From: Parascedosporium putredinis
Taxonomy: Eukaryota > Ascomycota > Sordariomycetes > Microascales > Microascaceae
Length of the DNA stretch: 64,000 nt
Direction: 5' to 3'
Assembly (NCBI GenBank): GCA_949357655.1
Contig: CASHTG010000004.1
Location: 744,001 to 808,000 of the forward strand
Shown here: positions 10,922 through 24,500 of the stretch, piece after piece
Layout of the letters: every line of letters starts with the position of its first letter
Position numbering within the stretch: position 1 is the first letter of the stretch
Notes under the pieces: generated by a model
The model's input: the letters and a program-made list of their open reading frames with translations, nothing else
Told to the model about the DNA's origin: nothing
The model's database searches: none
Position numbers and translations under genes: made by a program

Positions 10922-12658
10922 GTTACTAGTCAACCTTGGCTCAACTGAGGGCACTCTCGCCCACCTTGTCGAATCCTAGCTCAGCATCCGCTCAATTAAC
11001 TCGCTCCTAGACACATCGGCCCAGCGTCAGATCAACTTAATTTGGACTCTTTCGCTTTAGCTTATCACCGAGTACTACCTGTTTACATCTCCAGTCTTCA
11101 ACCCTGAATCTTTCGCTAGGGTACCACGCAAGCGATATATTAGATATACCTGAGGAAGAGTTGATGCCTACTATACCGGCCAACTTTGTTGGAGTATTAA
11201 GCCAAATGAACAATATCAGAGGGCAACAAATGTGCCATTATAGCATGTAGAGGAAGCCGGGGCTGCTACCTAAACTAGAAGCAGATGGCCAAGCTATTAC
11301 GCAGACAGGCCCGGGGGATAGAAGAAAGAGGAGATGATGACATATCTACACGAAAGGAAACCAGAAGATAACCGAGGTGAGGCACAGTTAATTCCCGGCT
11401 TGTTTTGCGTCGAGAGCATCGCGTCAATCCATCGTTGGCTGCCTCTGATTAAGCGCTTTGGGCGCCTTGCACGCAGCATCAGTGCAAGAGGTGTGCATGT
11501 ACGCATATTATTGGCAAGCATGAATAAGGAACACACCATTTCCTTCTGTATCCGGTGGGGAGTGTGATAGGTGGCATTATGAACGAGAGTGAGGCTAAAT
11601 GGAAGCGGCGAGCTCTTGTCTTTGTAACCTCCACACAACGCCTCACCCGTGGCAGTTTCAGGGTCCAAGGCACTAGGGCCCGCAACCGACGCAGAACGGA
11701 GCCTAGGTGTCCTTTGAATTTAGACTTGGGATGCACTTTCGACGCTACCGTACGCTCTCCTACGAGCAATTTCGTCTCGTCTAAAATTAGACATCGAGCC
11801 TTGTCGTGCCGGCCTCATTTTGGTCTCTTTCTTTTAGGACAGGAGCTTTGTGGGATTAGGCACCAAGAGTGCATGGGAACTCGAAACTCGTGTGGCTCGA
11901 ATCGTCCAATCACTTATATCGAATCCATTGTACTTAAGAGGGGGCCGGCTTATGGTGCTTCAGGGTTAAGAGCACTGGCCGGGATTCACGTAGAGCCTGC
12001 TCTGTTCTGTGTGACGTGACCTGGAGGCCATAAGCATTGTCAACCATTCGGGTTTCGCATGGCAACACCATTTGGGACGCCACCCCCAAGGCCCATGTTG
12101 GTTTGCCCCGTATCCAGGGGGCGGCCCCGAGCCTGGCTACACTTCACCGACACGAAGGAGGGAGCTGCAGTATGGACGTAGACCGTAGACGCTGCATGCC
12201 GCTCCCAGCCCCACTGCAGTATTACTCGAGAGTCCGGAATGGGGATTTACACCGAGGGCTGCCACTCAAGATGGTGGCATAATTCTAGAATTCTAGCCCT
12301 ATCAAGACCTCTTCTCACAATTGTAATTTCTCGATTACCCCGGAAGACCCTCATCTGGCACTATCGTCCGTCCCCGAGAGCGTCAGGCTGGCCCCCATGT
12401 GCACCAGGGAAATCCCGAAAGGCGAAAATGTGCTGTATTCGGAGCTCAGCCTCAGAGCCTGGTGCTGCTTCCACTCATGATTATCGTCCAAAGCCGTTGA
12501 TTCCTCTCAGGGGCATCGAAAGGGAGGAGATGGATAAGGGAGGTCCAACATCTACTTAAACCGACCGTGGGATCCTCTCCGAAGGTCGTATCCCTCGCCC
12601 AGCGCACCAAAGTCTCGGGTTTACAGAATAGAGATTTGCTACCTCCTAATCTAGTACG
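10922..12658. other. Gene-poor stretch
   Basis: 1.7 kb without a supported gene. Open frames at 11297-11668 (minus) and 11555-12019 (plus) show no motifs. The last few hundred bases should contain the promoter of the membrane-protein gene starting at 12659. Confidence 0.55.
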
Positions 12659-14023
12659 ATGTCAGGAGACGGTCTGTTCTTGGGCTTCGGGCCCAGAAAG
12701 GGATTCGCAATTGGGTTCGAGGTGCAAAGTTTCTGCCTCAATAAGGGCTCGGAGGTCGATTGCCTCGTGGAGTTCAACGGCTCACGCGAGGCCACGAAAA
12801 TCGGGCCTCACGTCAGGGGAGAATTTCCGGCTAACCCAGATATCGCCGGAATCGGTGTAAGAGTTTCAATTTCCTTCCAACCCCCCTTTTGCCTCCCCAC
12901 CTCCATGATATGTGCTAAGAGATACGTTTTAACAGGTCCTGATCTCAACGACAGTAGTTTACGGCGTGATCACCGTCTTCTCAATCATCGTCTGCATAGT
13001 CAGCACTAGGCGATATAGCTCTCAAATTCGCAACCCCTCAACAGCCCAGTACGGAACCCTGTTCTCATAACGTGGTACCATTCGCACCGATCAAGTTTAT
13101 AACTAACCCCATTGGTCTTGAGTAGGCTACACTACAGCAACGGATGGGCATCACGCATTATGCGCAACGTCGCGTTCGCCGTCAACGATTCCTCCCTCAT
13201 CCTCGGATGGGGTTATCTCGTCAGCTTCCTTATGGCTTCCAAATGCTCACTCTCATACTACCACTATTACATCGTGCTAGACGTCATCCTCCTCTTCATA
13301 TCGTCCATCATCGTATCTACTGCTCTGGTCGATCACCACTACTGGGAGAGCCCGCTCCGGTTCCCGCGGCTCGGCGGCTCCATTGGGCTCTTCGCAGTTC
13401 TGTTCCTTCTCCTGGGTTACCAAAGCAGCCTCAAATTGTATCCAGAGTGGTTCGTCCCCAAGGGCAGTAGGACGGACAGCGCCATGCTCCTTCCGGCGGC
13501 CTGTTTCCTGGACCCCGACCTCGTTAACCCCATGTCTCAGGACCTCGCGGCCTTAGTGGACCCGGGTGGACGGCCTAGGCTTGGCATAACAACAACCACG
13601 GCTCCCGAGTTTGTATTCTTATGCTTCCTTGCGTTAATGTTCTGTACCATCCACACTACCACCTACATCCACTTCAGACGTCATAACAAAGGGGGCCACA
13701 GCTCTGCCTTGGCTCCAGCTTTGCGGATCCTCATCCTTGGGGAGAACATGGTAGTCGGCGGTATGTTCTTCTACCATATATTCGCGCTTCGGTCATGGAT
13801 CTATTCGTCGGGCTGGATGAATGCCTTGTCGGTTGCGGCGGAGGGGAATTTCTACGATCTTGGTCAATTACTCCCGATCCTCAGCACGGCCACGCTAGCT
13901 TCAGCGGCGTTGGAGGAGTGGTGGGCACCGAGCGATCCGCCCGAGGCACTAAAAGAAGACGACCACCATGCGGTCGACACAAACGCCTCAGCGCCTGCGC
14001 AGGTTTGGCAAAGATACCCCTAG
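12659..14023 (+). CDS. Multi-pass membrane protein of unknown function
   Basis: Predicted integral membrane protein of 402 residues; I do not recognise its family with certainty. The N-terminal 60 residues are soluble and end PDIAGIG, immediately followed by a first hydrophobic helix (VLISTTVVYGVITVFSIIVC). A PDIAGIGV-helix junction like this is common in fungal multi-spanning membrane proteins. Further hydrophobic segments lie at about residues 125-150, 155-180, 190-210, 270-290 and 310-335, giving six or seven spans. Introns 12857-12935 and 13049-13125 splice in phase (GT..AG, with CTAAC in the second), and the exon sum is a multiple of three. Unlike most genes in the window it shows no frame break. 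The tail is acidic and proline/alanine-rich. Topology and role are inference. Confidence 0.75.
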
Positions 14024-14894
14024 GCTCCTGGTATGTGGGAGCCATGCCGCCGAGAGCTCGTTTTCTTAAGGATGGGAAGCTTCAGCGGATTCAGGATGGA
14101 AGTGCACGTAATTGAGAGAGATTCTTTTCTTTGGAGCTTGGCGGAAGCTGGGGACCAAAACTAGTCTCGCATTGATACGTGGCAAAGGTCAGGATTGAAA
14201 TTAAGCTCTATTTGGTAACCTATCAGAAATTGTCAACATGGCCGTCTCCTAGACCGTTTCTTTCACGCGGACAAGTAACACCCCAACTCCATATTAACTA
14301 GCCAAGTTCACTTCAAACACCAGTCCTGTAGTTTCACTTACGGGGTAGAGAGCCCTATGTATCAGCTCAATTTCTTAAACTAGGCCGCACGGTTATCAGT
14401 AGCAGCTGCTTGATTGAGATGTGTGTAGACGTAACGGATCTTTTCCAAATATATCCCGAGCTTGTAAAGCTATCTGGAGATCTCCACGATCAACTCAAGT
14501 GCCCCAGCGTTCTACAGCTACACCAAGTTAATCAATACCAAAGTAAGTGACTAGGAAATAGAGCCAGCAAGTTATAAAATGCGATATGCCTGACCTCGGG
14601 CGTTTTGTCATCGCTCCATTTAAAGATGGGAGAGGTGCCATGCCAGCAGGGTTGTTATTGCCAACACACATAATTTCCACTGCAACACTGCCAGTATTTG
14701 AAAACTATAGATGTTAGGAGTTTTCAATTTCCTTCCCATCTAGTGATGTGCAGGCGCACATCAGTTGACGCATTACGTAGGAAGCTCGCCGAAATTCGAT
14801 TCGATGTCCAACATAACTTTTAATCTTGCTTCTGTCTAGTTTTACAATATTTTCAGTCCCCTTGGCCTTCATCTACAAATTCTTTCTCTCGCAC
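14024..14894. other. Convergent intergenic stretch
   Basis: 870 bp between the stop codons of two convergent genes. No gene, repeat or RNA seen. Confidence 0.6.
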
Positions 14895-16891
14895 CTACGT
14901 CCAGTCACTCCAGCGCGAACCTTGCCAGTACACGTTTCCGTCCTTCTCAAACTGAGGACCCTCCGCATCGATAATGTGGCCCAGCTCACAGCGCGACCAC
15001 TCCACGCGAGCCTGCTCGGCGTAAAAGGCGTCGAAGCGCTGGGAGAGGGCGTCTCGGAGACTAGCCACGTTGCCCTGGGGGTGCAGCGACCTCCAGGGCT
15101 GGGAGCACGAGATGCCGCTGCAGGACTTGAGGACGAAGAGGAGGGCGTCGAGGCGGGGCACGAGGGACTTGATGGAGTGGCCGAGCACGGTGGCGGACTC
15201 GGCGACCTTGGCCTCGTCCGGGTGGAGGAGGTTGACGAGCTGGCCGGGGTCGTTGGTCATGTCGTAGAGCTCGTGCTCGTTGGTGCACCAGACGGAGTAG
15301 TACAGGCTGTAGCCCTCGCCGATGACGCGGATGGCCTTGTACGTGTTGTTGAAGACGAGCTTGCCGTCCTCGCCGCCGTTGAACCCCATTTCCCTTCGCT
15401 GACCGCCCAGCCCCAGTATTCGATGCCGACGTGCTCCCGGGTGGCGGGCGCCTCCTCGATCTCCTTGGCGGAGAGGGGCACCGGCCGTCCGTCAAAGTCG
15501 GCGCGGAGCGGCGCGCCGGCGAGGTGCAGGACCGTGGGAGCGAGATCTACGTGGGCGGTGACGGCCTCGGACACCTGACCCTTGGGTATGCCGGGCCCGC
15601 GGATGATGAGGGGAATGTTGATGTCTTCCTCATAACCGCACTCCTTGCCGGGGGCAGCCTGTGATGGCTGATGTGGTATCCGTTGTCGGTGGTGTAGATG
15701 ACGTACGTGTTATCCAGGAGGCCCTTGGTCTCGAGCCTCTCGAACAGCCCGTCCACGAGCTCATCCACGGCCTGCAGAGACTGGAGACGACCCCGGTAGT
15801 GGCCGTCGTTGTACTCGACCTGCTCGTCCGTGAGCTTGGGCTGCCGGCGGATCCAGTCCGCGCCCGAGGGCTTGTCCGGGTTGAAGTTGGCGTTTCGGGG
15901 CACCTTGGCACCCGGGAACAGGTCCGCGTGGCGCTTGGCGGGGAGGGTAGTTGACGCGCAGGCCGTCGTCGGTGATGGGGACGTTGTCGTCCGGTCCGTG
16001 GACGGGGGTGATGAAGGAGCTGTTGACGTTGCTGTGCGGGGCGATGGGGGCGATGGCGAGGAAGAAGGGTTTCTCGGCGCTGACGGCGTCTTCGAGGAAC
16101 CCAAAGGCCTTTCGGCCACGAGGTCGGTGGAGTACTCTCCGAGATGGTTCACGGGCGCGTCGTGGTTGCGCTGGAAAGTCGCGTTCCAGTAATCGTAGGT
16201 ATTGGGGTCCAAGAGGAAATCCTGTCCAGAGTGAGGTGACTGAGTTAGTGACTCACGTCAAGACATGATGGGGCTGGGGCTGGGTTTCAAGATATGTGGG
16301 GGAGGGGAGGCTATTTTACTTACGGAACCATCCCAACCCTTAAGATGGGGGCTATCGTAGTTCCATAGGGTATGTGCGTTGAACATCTTGCCTACTACAT
16401 AGGTGCTGTACCCTGCAGACTGCAGCCATATCGGAAGGTAGTTTTCGTTGTGGCCGTTCTTGACAAAGATGGGGTACCCGCCTAATCATCCAATGGTTAG
16501 CATACGGTCTCCATGGCAGTATACAATCCATGTGCATCGCTAATTAGGATTGGCAATTTGACGTACCATACGGAGGCGTGAGATCAGTGACATTGGTGTT
16601 GTGAGACAGCTTTCCCGTCCAGAGAGATGCACGGCTCGGGCAACACACGGCGGTGGTGCAAAAGTGCTTCTTGTACAGCGTGCCCTGGGAGATGAGATGC
16701 TTATGCGTGAGAGGCGTGAATCTCAGCGAGTCCATGTGCACATCCTGGTCATCGGTGAGGATCAAAATGATGTTGGGCCGGGTGGGCCTCGGCTCCTCCA
16801 CGTTGAACAGTCTTGTCTGATCATCCGGATTGGCGGCCGTGGCTGTCAGGACGGCCGCTGCCGAGAGTAGCGCGGAAAGCTTCATTTGCAT
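14895..16891 (-). CDS. Secreted arylsulfatase (sulfatase family S1)
   Basis: Hydrolyses sulfate esters, probably outside the cell or in the secretory pathway. Visible in order: signal peptide (MKLSALLSAAAVLTATAA), metal-binding strand NIILILTDDQD, active-site motif CCPSRASLWTG (C-x-P-S-R, the cysteine normally converted to formylglycine), GYSTYVVGKMFN, FFLAIAPIAPHSN, NTYVIYTTDNGYH, a GYEEDINIPLIIRGPG block and a C-terminal cap ending in GSRWSDWT. Introns 16482-16566 and 16222-16323. Frame breaks at TTT 16110-16112, GGGGG 15650-15654 and CCCC 15384-15387 each need one extra base. One near 15940-15948 behaves as one surplus base. With these the exons sum to 603 residues, normal for fungal arylsulfatases. 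Start 16889-16891 or the ATG six bases downstream; both keep the signal peptide. Confidence 0.92.
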
Positions 16892-18524
16892 ATCGAAACA
16901 AGAAAACAAAGCAATAGGAACGATATAATAAGAATAATAATAAAGTTGTGACCTTCCTTTTTGATTAGAAAATCAAACAAGCCAAAGACAAACTGGCAAA
17001 CTCCACGTGAGATGCACGGGATTTTAGGCTATGTGCAGCACACCTGCGTAACCCTCCCCAGATGGAGAGGATAGCGCTTGACTTTTATCATCTACTTTGA
17101 AATACAGGCATCGACTGAGCGCATACATCCATCGGATCCATTGTATGCTGCTCTCGCAAACATACGCTGGAGCATCCCGCCGGAAGCGTATCGGAGCGAG
17201 AGTGGGGCATGTGGGTCCCGACTCGCCCGATTCGGATGACGTGCTTCGGCCCCGGCATAGCGTAATGGCGCAATCAAGCTATATACTAGATGTAGACAAA
17301 AAGCTCCTCGAAGCATCCAGTCCAGGATGAGTCCTCGCCACGCCTCGACAATCAAAGTAGCGGGGTAAGCTATATCAGTCGAGTTCTATCACATTTGGTT
17401 GTTTTGTCAAAGATCTCGGACAATCGCCTGCCTAACTAGGCTTTTCTATCGCAGACTTGCTGGCACAGAACACGACGTATCGAGACGGGAGTAACGAGGA
17501 GGTCAAGCTTGCCAAACAAGAGGCACCCAGGGCAGATCTGAAAAGCAGTCTAATCCCCCACCCTCCGAACTGACCCTGCCGAGAAAAATACCCCACGCAC
17601 CTGGCCGTCCTAACCGTCTCTTCTCCCTTGTCAGTGAGGAAATCGAGCTAGACCATGATACCAAATCCCCACTAGCGCGGGGGCCCAGGGGGACCAAGGA
17701 ATGATTCGCGATCTAGGTGCCTATGGCATCACCAGCGTGCGAGCGAATCAGTAGCATGCCGGCTGTGGGGTCGCGCAGGTGTTGGATTAATAACAAGAAG
17801 GGCAAGCGAGGGCGGGTTCATTAATCGAAAAGTCGTAGGGTTGAGGCGTGGGGATCACCCGCATCCATCTGCCTTGTGTGACATTTTTCGGGAATAAGTA
17901 ATCAGCGTAGAAATTTACCCTGCGGGTTGGGGCCACCACTGCCGGAGTTTACAGGATATCCAACGGCCGTATCCAAGGGACGTCCATGTGATCCCAGGAT
18001 ACATGTAGCATTCGATCCACGAACAAAGATGCGGAGCTTCCAAAGGGAAGCTCCCCGCCCCTCCGCATGTTGTTGTTGGATGGGACCATTTCTTCTTTCC
18101 TGATTAGTCGCGAGCTCGATCCCAGAGGGCTGCTTCCGTGAGTCTCTTCCAGTTAAAGCTAAGACTTGCGGGTCTTTGCTCGAACACCGTAAACAAGCGC
18201 CGAACAGACTGCCATGTCGTTGTCGGTTTCTGCGTAATGCAACCCACATTTTTGCGCGGAGATACACAAATCGACATCACGTCTCGTCTCCACCGGCACG
18301 CAGGGGTGCTCGTCGTCCGAGTTTTCACGATAAGTCAGGCTCTTGTAGGAAGGATCTCTTCGCCGTGCTTTGGATGAATAAAAGGCCGGCGTCCATCCCA
18401 CTCGTTTGTTTCATCGGCTCTAGTATCTTCGTGTAGCCATCTCTTCTAGCATTCATAGATCCTCGAGGATCGCCCTACTTCTTCCGGTTTCGTTGGACGC
18501 GTGAGCTCTCGATCGTACACCAAT
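16892..18524. other. Divergent intergenic stretch, arylsulfatase and MFS transporter
   Basis: 1.6 kb between two divergent starts. Open frames at 17092-17355 and 17902-18267 (minus) have no motif. It should hold both promoters; no clear TATA box or repeat was found. Confidence 0.55.
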
Positions 18525-20842
18525 ATGGCGGACCAATCCGAAAAGAACGAAAAGACGCTCGAAAGGTCGGCTGATGGCGAGCTCAGCGGCAGTGATGGTG
18601 CCGAGATTGACTTCGTCGAATGGACTGAGGATGAGGAAAACAGGTTGGTCCGAAAGTAAGTTGCGGTTACCAGTCTAACCTCCAATTCGTTTCCCCTCGG
18701 GCCGTTCCGAGAGACACTGACGATACGCTTGCTAGGCTGGATTTTCTCCTGATGCCGCTTCTCGTTCTCGGGTTCTTCGCCCTGCAGCTTGATAGAGGAA
18801 ATATGTGTGTATCCCCTCTTTAGCCCCTCTATACGAATTCGAAGAGGGAAGCATTGGATTTATACTAATTTTGGGGTCCCTGGAGTGGCAACGCCCTGAC
18901 GGACAACTTTTTCAAGGATGTGGGGATCACGCAGAATCAGTTCAACGTTGGCCAGCAGCTTCTATCACTTGGTATCATTCTTCTCGAAGTAAGTTTGCCA
19001 AGTGACGTTGAATTCTACGCCTTCTAGAAGCTCATGCAACGCCGTTAGATCCCGAGCAATTTGATACTTTACCGCATTGGGCCCACGATCTGGATTGGTG
19101 GACAAATCATCGCATGGTAAGCCACCATCCAAGACTTCGGGACCCGCTCCTCTCTACAGCACAGATTGGTTTTTAACTCACAATCAGGGGACTTGTTGCA
19201 ACTTGCCAAGCTTTTCAAAAGGGCCTCCCTGCGTACATGGTGACCAGGCTACTCCTAGGGTACGTTCGGGTGGAATGGCTTTGTCTGGTGGCGCTTCCTC
19301 TACCGCCTTGGGAGCTGCAAGCCAAGACTTACTAACCACTGAGCCGACAATAGTCTATGCGAAGCAGGATTTATTCCGGCGTGTCTCTTTACTATGACGA
19401 GGTGGTATAAGAGTAATGAAACGAGCAAGAGATTTTCGTGGTTCTTCATCGGCAACACCGTCGCCTCTGCGATGACTGGTATCATTGCGTACGGCATGTG
19501 AGTACTCTCCGCTTCTTCCTCCGGACAGCCCGAAAAGAAAAAGAAATAAAACCCCCGTCACTATGCGATAACCCGGGCACATGCTGATGTGTACTAGATT
19601 ACACATGAGGGGTGTTGCTGGACTCGCAGGCTGGCAGTGGCTATTCATCGTAAGTCTCCCACCGTTCTCACCAGCGAGTGGCCCGCGACGTCTAACTTTC
19701 CCCATCATCCTTTAGCTCGAAGGAATCTTCACCATCCTCGTGGGTTTCGCATTTCTAGCCGTGTTCCCAGAGAGCGCGTCCCACCCCGTGTCCCTCCTCA
19801 AGCTTCGATACTTCTCCGAGCGGGAGTCACGTATCCTCCACCAGCGAGTCCTCAAGGACGATCCGACAAAGGCGCAGGCCTCGAGGAACGTCAAGTGGGC
19901 TGAGATCAAAGGCGCGGTGAGTCCTGACTAACCTGGTTAATTTCCACCGCTCGTTCGCACGTTGCGGCTTCACTAATACGAAGGGTATTCCTACGAAGCT
20001 CACCAACTGGCGCCTCATCCCCCACATCGGCTTCACTATCGTCGGCCTCGCGCCGGCATCCGCCTTTGGATCCTACGCCCCGACTCTGGTGGCCGGGTTC
20101 GGATTTGAAAAACTCCGATCCAACGCGCTGTCGTCGGTCGGGTTCTGGATTCTCATGTTTCTCAATCTTTTCTGGGGCTGGGCTGCGTAAGAAGTACCCT
20201 CCTCTGGTTGCATGTCGCAGGAGAATCACGTACTGACTTTGAAATTAGCGACAAAATGAGCCTGCGTGGCCCCATGGTGTTTTTCGGCTTTGTTCTAGGT
20301 TTAATCTTCAATGTAGGTGTCGCTAGCTAATTTCGCCCTATGATGATATCTTTCGATACGGCTCTAACAAACAACAACAGATTGCGAATCGAGCCCTTGT
20401 ACATTCCACGGATGCAAACCTGCGATATGCCATCCTCACAATCTCGATTGCTGTATCCTGGCCATGGCGTACGTATACACCCGTAGTCTCACGGGTTGAG
20501 CCCCTTCCTCCGACCTAGACTTCTCGAGGCCCGCGCCGATTGACTTGAATTCTAATTTCCTTTTCTACAGATGCTGTGAACGGTTCCTGGCTCGCGCTGA
20601 ACGCCAAGTCCGCAGGCGAACGCTCCGTCACCCTAGCCATCCACATCATGTCCGCCAACTGCGCCGGCATCGTGGGCAAGCAGCTTTTCCGCTCCGAGGA
20701 CTCGCCGCTCTACGTAAACGGCTTCACAATCATCGTGGGGCTGACCTCGGCCGCCGTCGTGCTTTCGGGACTCGCCAACCTTCAATACTTTCTCCTCAAC
20801 GGACGCAAGTTTGCGCGGTCCGGGCTCCAGTACACGTACTAA
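18525..20842 (+). CDS. MFS transporter, ACS family, intron-rich
   Basis: Second predicted plasma-membrane transporter of the fungal anion:cation symporter type. Read across about a dozen exons: an acidic N terminus (MADQSEKNEKTLERS, EIDFVEWTEDEENRLVRK), LDFLLMPLLVLGFFALQLDRG (TM1), NALTDNFFKDVGITQNQFNVG, LYRIGPTIWIGGQIIAW, VATCQAFQKGLPAYMVTRLL, LCEAGFIPACLFTMTRWYK (the G-EAG loop), GWQWLFILEGIFTILVGF, FPESASHPVSLLKLRYFSE, and a last exon ending RKFARSGLQYTY. Introns are 50-110 bp with GT..AG borders, for example one ending at 18735. I found no frame break in it, unlike its neighbours. The pattern is that of vitamin or carboxylate permeases such as the LIZ1/SEO1/TNA1 group; the substrate is unknown. 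Confidence 0.9.
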
Positions 20843-21510
20843 CGTCGAAACAACGAGGGCGGGCGAACCGAAGATATTCTGCAAGGGCGAAAAAAGTGGA
20901 AAAAAGTATGCTCCAGTCGACAACGCATCCAAGCCCCAAGGATCGAGTGACCGAAAACTACAAAGGAAATGTGTGGGAGCGGACAAACGTCGGCCGTGGT
21001 TGGTTCTTTATGTGCATGGACCCCACAGCGCCTGGCGCATTCTCAGTCAAAGCTGCATCCGGGATGATGGCTGCATGGAGAGCTTCAGCCCTCATTCGCC
21101 GAACCCGAAGTTGGTGCAGCTCAGCCTGCTTCAATTTCTGGAGGGTCGATGAGTCGATTGGCTGGACCCGTAGCAGACGGCACACTATGTACATAAATGC
21201 ACTTCCTGGCTGGTAGGCGCAGTCCCTCGTAGTGTGAGCGACGGAAAGTTAGGCATCAGTTAATTCACTGCATGTAGTTTCGCCCAAGAGATAGCGTGGA
21301 AGAATTGATGCGTATATACCTCGATACACCCCAGGATCTAGTAGCTTAAGGTAATGGTAACACAAGATTACATTGAAGCCTTATTTCTTTTACAATTTAC
21401 GGCGGTACAAATAAGTGCATCAGGACTTCTTCAAGAGGGCGCTTGCCGCATGCTCGCCCGCTCCCAAATCTGCTAATTGCGACAGCTCCATCTCTCAGAA
21501 TCGCGGCACG
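20843..21510. other. Intergenic stretch
   Basis: 670 bp with the 3' region of the transporter and the presumed promoter of the next gene. Nothing distinct seen. Confidence 0.5.
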
Positions 21511-24500
21511 ATGGACCCGGCCAGCGCTCTCGGCGTCGCGGCCGCTTCCGTCCAGCTTAGCGGCGTCGCGGCCATCGCAGTCCTCCGCGGTATAGGCATC
21601 TTGAAAACTTTCAAGGAGACGCCGGCCAACCTCGCGGAACTGCTAATCGACGTTGAAAGATCCATCCTCTCTACCTTGAACCTCCGCAATCAGTTGATGA
21701 ACCCCGCATCTAACCTCCGTCAGCGCCTCCCGTCGGGCCAGCACCAAGCCCTGCACGATGCACTTGACGAGACTTACGAAGCGACCCTCGGATTGCAAGA
21801 GATAATAGAGCCTTTGCTAGCCGACTCGTCGGTGGCAGCTAGCCGGGGAAGAGGGTTTGGAAAACTATGGTGTCAATAAAAAGAAAAGGAAATCAAGAAA
21901 AGGTTGGAAAGGGTGCAGTGGCTGAACAGCCAAGTAATGAAAGAACTACAGATTACCAGTCTTCATCTGCAAGCCGACCTTGTGTAGGCCTACCATATCT
22001 CTTGTTTTTCTTTTTTGTTTCATCTTTCTTGGTTCGTATGAATCCATATGTCAGGCTAACCCATGTCGTATGTATGCAGCGGCCTCTCGCAAACCACGTC
22101 GCAAGCCTTTCTTAGCCTCCAGTCTGAGCTGGCCCTCCGAACAGCTAACCCCAGCGCTTCCAACGACAGTGTTAACAAGGTTGATGAGTCTCCTTCGACC
22201 ATCGACGAGCTAGGCAGTCTGAGCTCCGGCCTTGATGGTACACCCGACACACCTCCCAACGCGCCGACCGATCTCGGTCCAGTTCGCCACAAGTCCATGG
22301 CACACGCTAAATCTCGAACTAACAGCCGTACGAGCTCGCAGGTCCAGTCCCAATTGACATTCAGAGAGATGGTAACATTACGGGACGGCGTGCTACCGGT
22401 CATAACAGGTAGAGAGCCCAGCATGTCTGGCGCGGCCCAAAATATAGCGGAGCGTCTTTCAGATACCGACAAAAGAGACATGGTCGTCTTTCTGATAGAT
22501 GAGCTCATACGAACTCCGAGAACCCTACACGAAATATGTGACGAGATTATTCCGCGACATGAGTCACTCGTCGCCGCGTCTCGATTGGCTGGTTGCACTC
22601 GCCGGTGCCAAGGCAGGAGTCGAGGAGCAAAAGACAATCTGCCGCCTTTTGGGCGCCACCAAAACGGATATCATGATGAAAGCTGCCCCTGGTTTCGGTC
22701 CCCACCATGGTCGCGGAGGTATCAGTTCTCGTTCCAGCTACTCCCGTTCCTTAATAAAACGGTAGAATTTGTCTTTGGTGCAACATTTCAGGGCGGCGGC
22801 TTCCACATAGAGCCTCCTTTCAGGGTCTACCCGACCGTCCGAAGACTCCAGTCTCCCATTTTTTCGCTCTTTGATAACCTCCCCGAGCGCTGCACCTTGG
22901 GAACCAAAGAGTGGGATTATACTACCGGATGTTCATGGGTTGACCAGTGGGACCACGTTCGGTGCACCGGTTTTAAGTGGGACCTCGGCCGAGTTCGCTT
23001 GAGTTGGCCAACTTACCCGAAAAACTGGCCATGATACAAGCCAGCGGACGTGGGTCTATTCGCGACAGAGATGAAAGCGGCCAAACATTACTTGTCGTAA
23101 GGGCATCTACTAATAATCTAGCTCAATACTATGGTTGCTAAGGTGTAGAATTCTTCAATCTAGGAAATTCTTGTCCTTATTGGCCTGTTTGCTCCGATTT
23201 ACGGTCACTTGGTGGAGGAGTTTGACGCCCTCCTATTAATCGCCCAGGAATCCGGGCTTGAAACCGATTCACCCTCGCACGCCGGAAACCGGCGGTATAT
23301 TTGCAATTCAATCCGGGAAACGCTAGTTGGGTATTCGCCGATAGGGAACATCATCGGGTACGTCCTGGCCGTCGTTCATACGTGAGGTGACGAAAAACCA
23401 GAATTTCTGATTAACAGAATCTATCTAGGTGGACTGTAACCAATATGGCACACGATTATGTGCGATTCTTCAGCCGCCAGCTCCAGAATTACTCCTTTTT
23501 CGCTCGGGTTTTAACTTTCTGTCCACCAGAAGGACAACCAGAGGCGACACCCTTCTCGAGCCTTAAGATAACCGCAACCCCGCCCACCAGGTTGTCCATA
23601 GCCACAATGTTACTCCATGACACCTGGCTCTCAAAGCGTGCGTTGTCCCCTCTCTATATCCGAATTGATGTCTTGCGCTGATAGCGCAGCTACGGGGACG
23701 ATACACAGACTTTTCGAGGGAAATCTGTCCATTATAATCCTAAACAGGAACTCAGAACATCTCCAACGAGCACTTGACTCGCCCAACTGGTCCACCGGGG
23801 CGTTCAGCTCGCTTTTCGTCAACGTGCTCGAACTAGCCATTGGGTGGAAAGAAGGCCTCCTAATCTTAGCCACGCGATGGACGTATACCCTGACGCCAGC
23901 AATCGAACTGGCGGTAAAGAAGAAAGACGTTGAATCTCTTGACATTCTATGTAATAAGTTCAACGCGCCATTGTTTTCCGATGACGATGAATTTAGGAGC
24001 TACATCTTATCGCTTCTGTCTTACGAGGAAGCCTGCATCCTCTTGGTCAAGGCCCTGAAACGGAGACGAGATGCTTTGGCAGGACTTGCTCGCCGCTATC
24101 TCTCCAGTTATGACTTATCTCAACTTGGTATCAAGGACGGACGGACCCTAGATGTCACGGCCAGACCCGTTTTCGATCTTCTCAGCAAGAGGGCTATTCC
24201 TCTAGATCCTTGGCTGTTTCCAGGCCCAAAATCTTCTATTTATTACACTCTTTCAGCTGTCTGGACTCTTGGCAACATGAGTGGGTGTTTCGGCATGACG
24301 TTTGCCCTCGATGAACTCTTTACCTCCAACTTCCGTGATTTTGACTACCCTAACGATTCATCGTCGCCATACTGGTCGCCAAATACGCCCCTCCATGCTT
24401 TTCTTCAGTATGCACAGGAGAGATATGAAACGTGGGTAATTCCCTGCATTTGGCTTCTCGATAAAGGCGCCTTACCAACGATGGGGCAAGACGAACCGAA

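Noticed and set aside
14895..16891. Arylsulfatase as a pseudogene
   Set aside because: Its four frame changes sit in or beside homopolymers, while all motifs, introns and the total length remain intact, as in neighbouring genes. Sequence error is the simpler reading.
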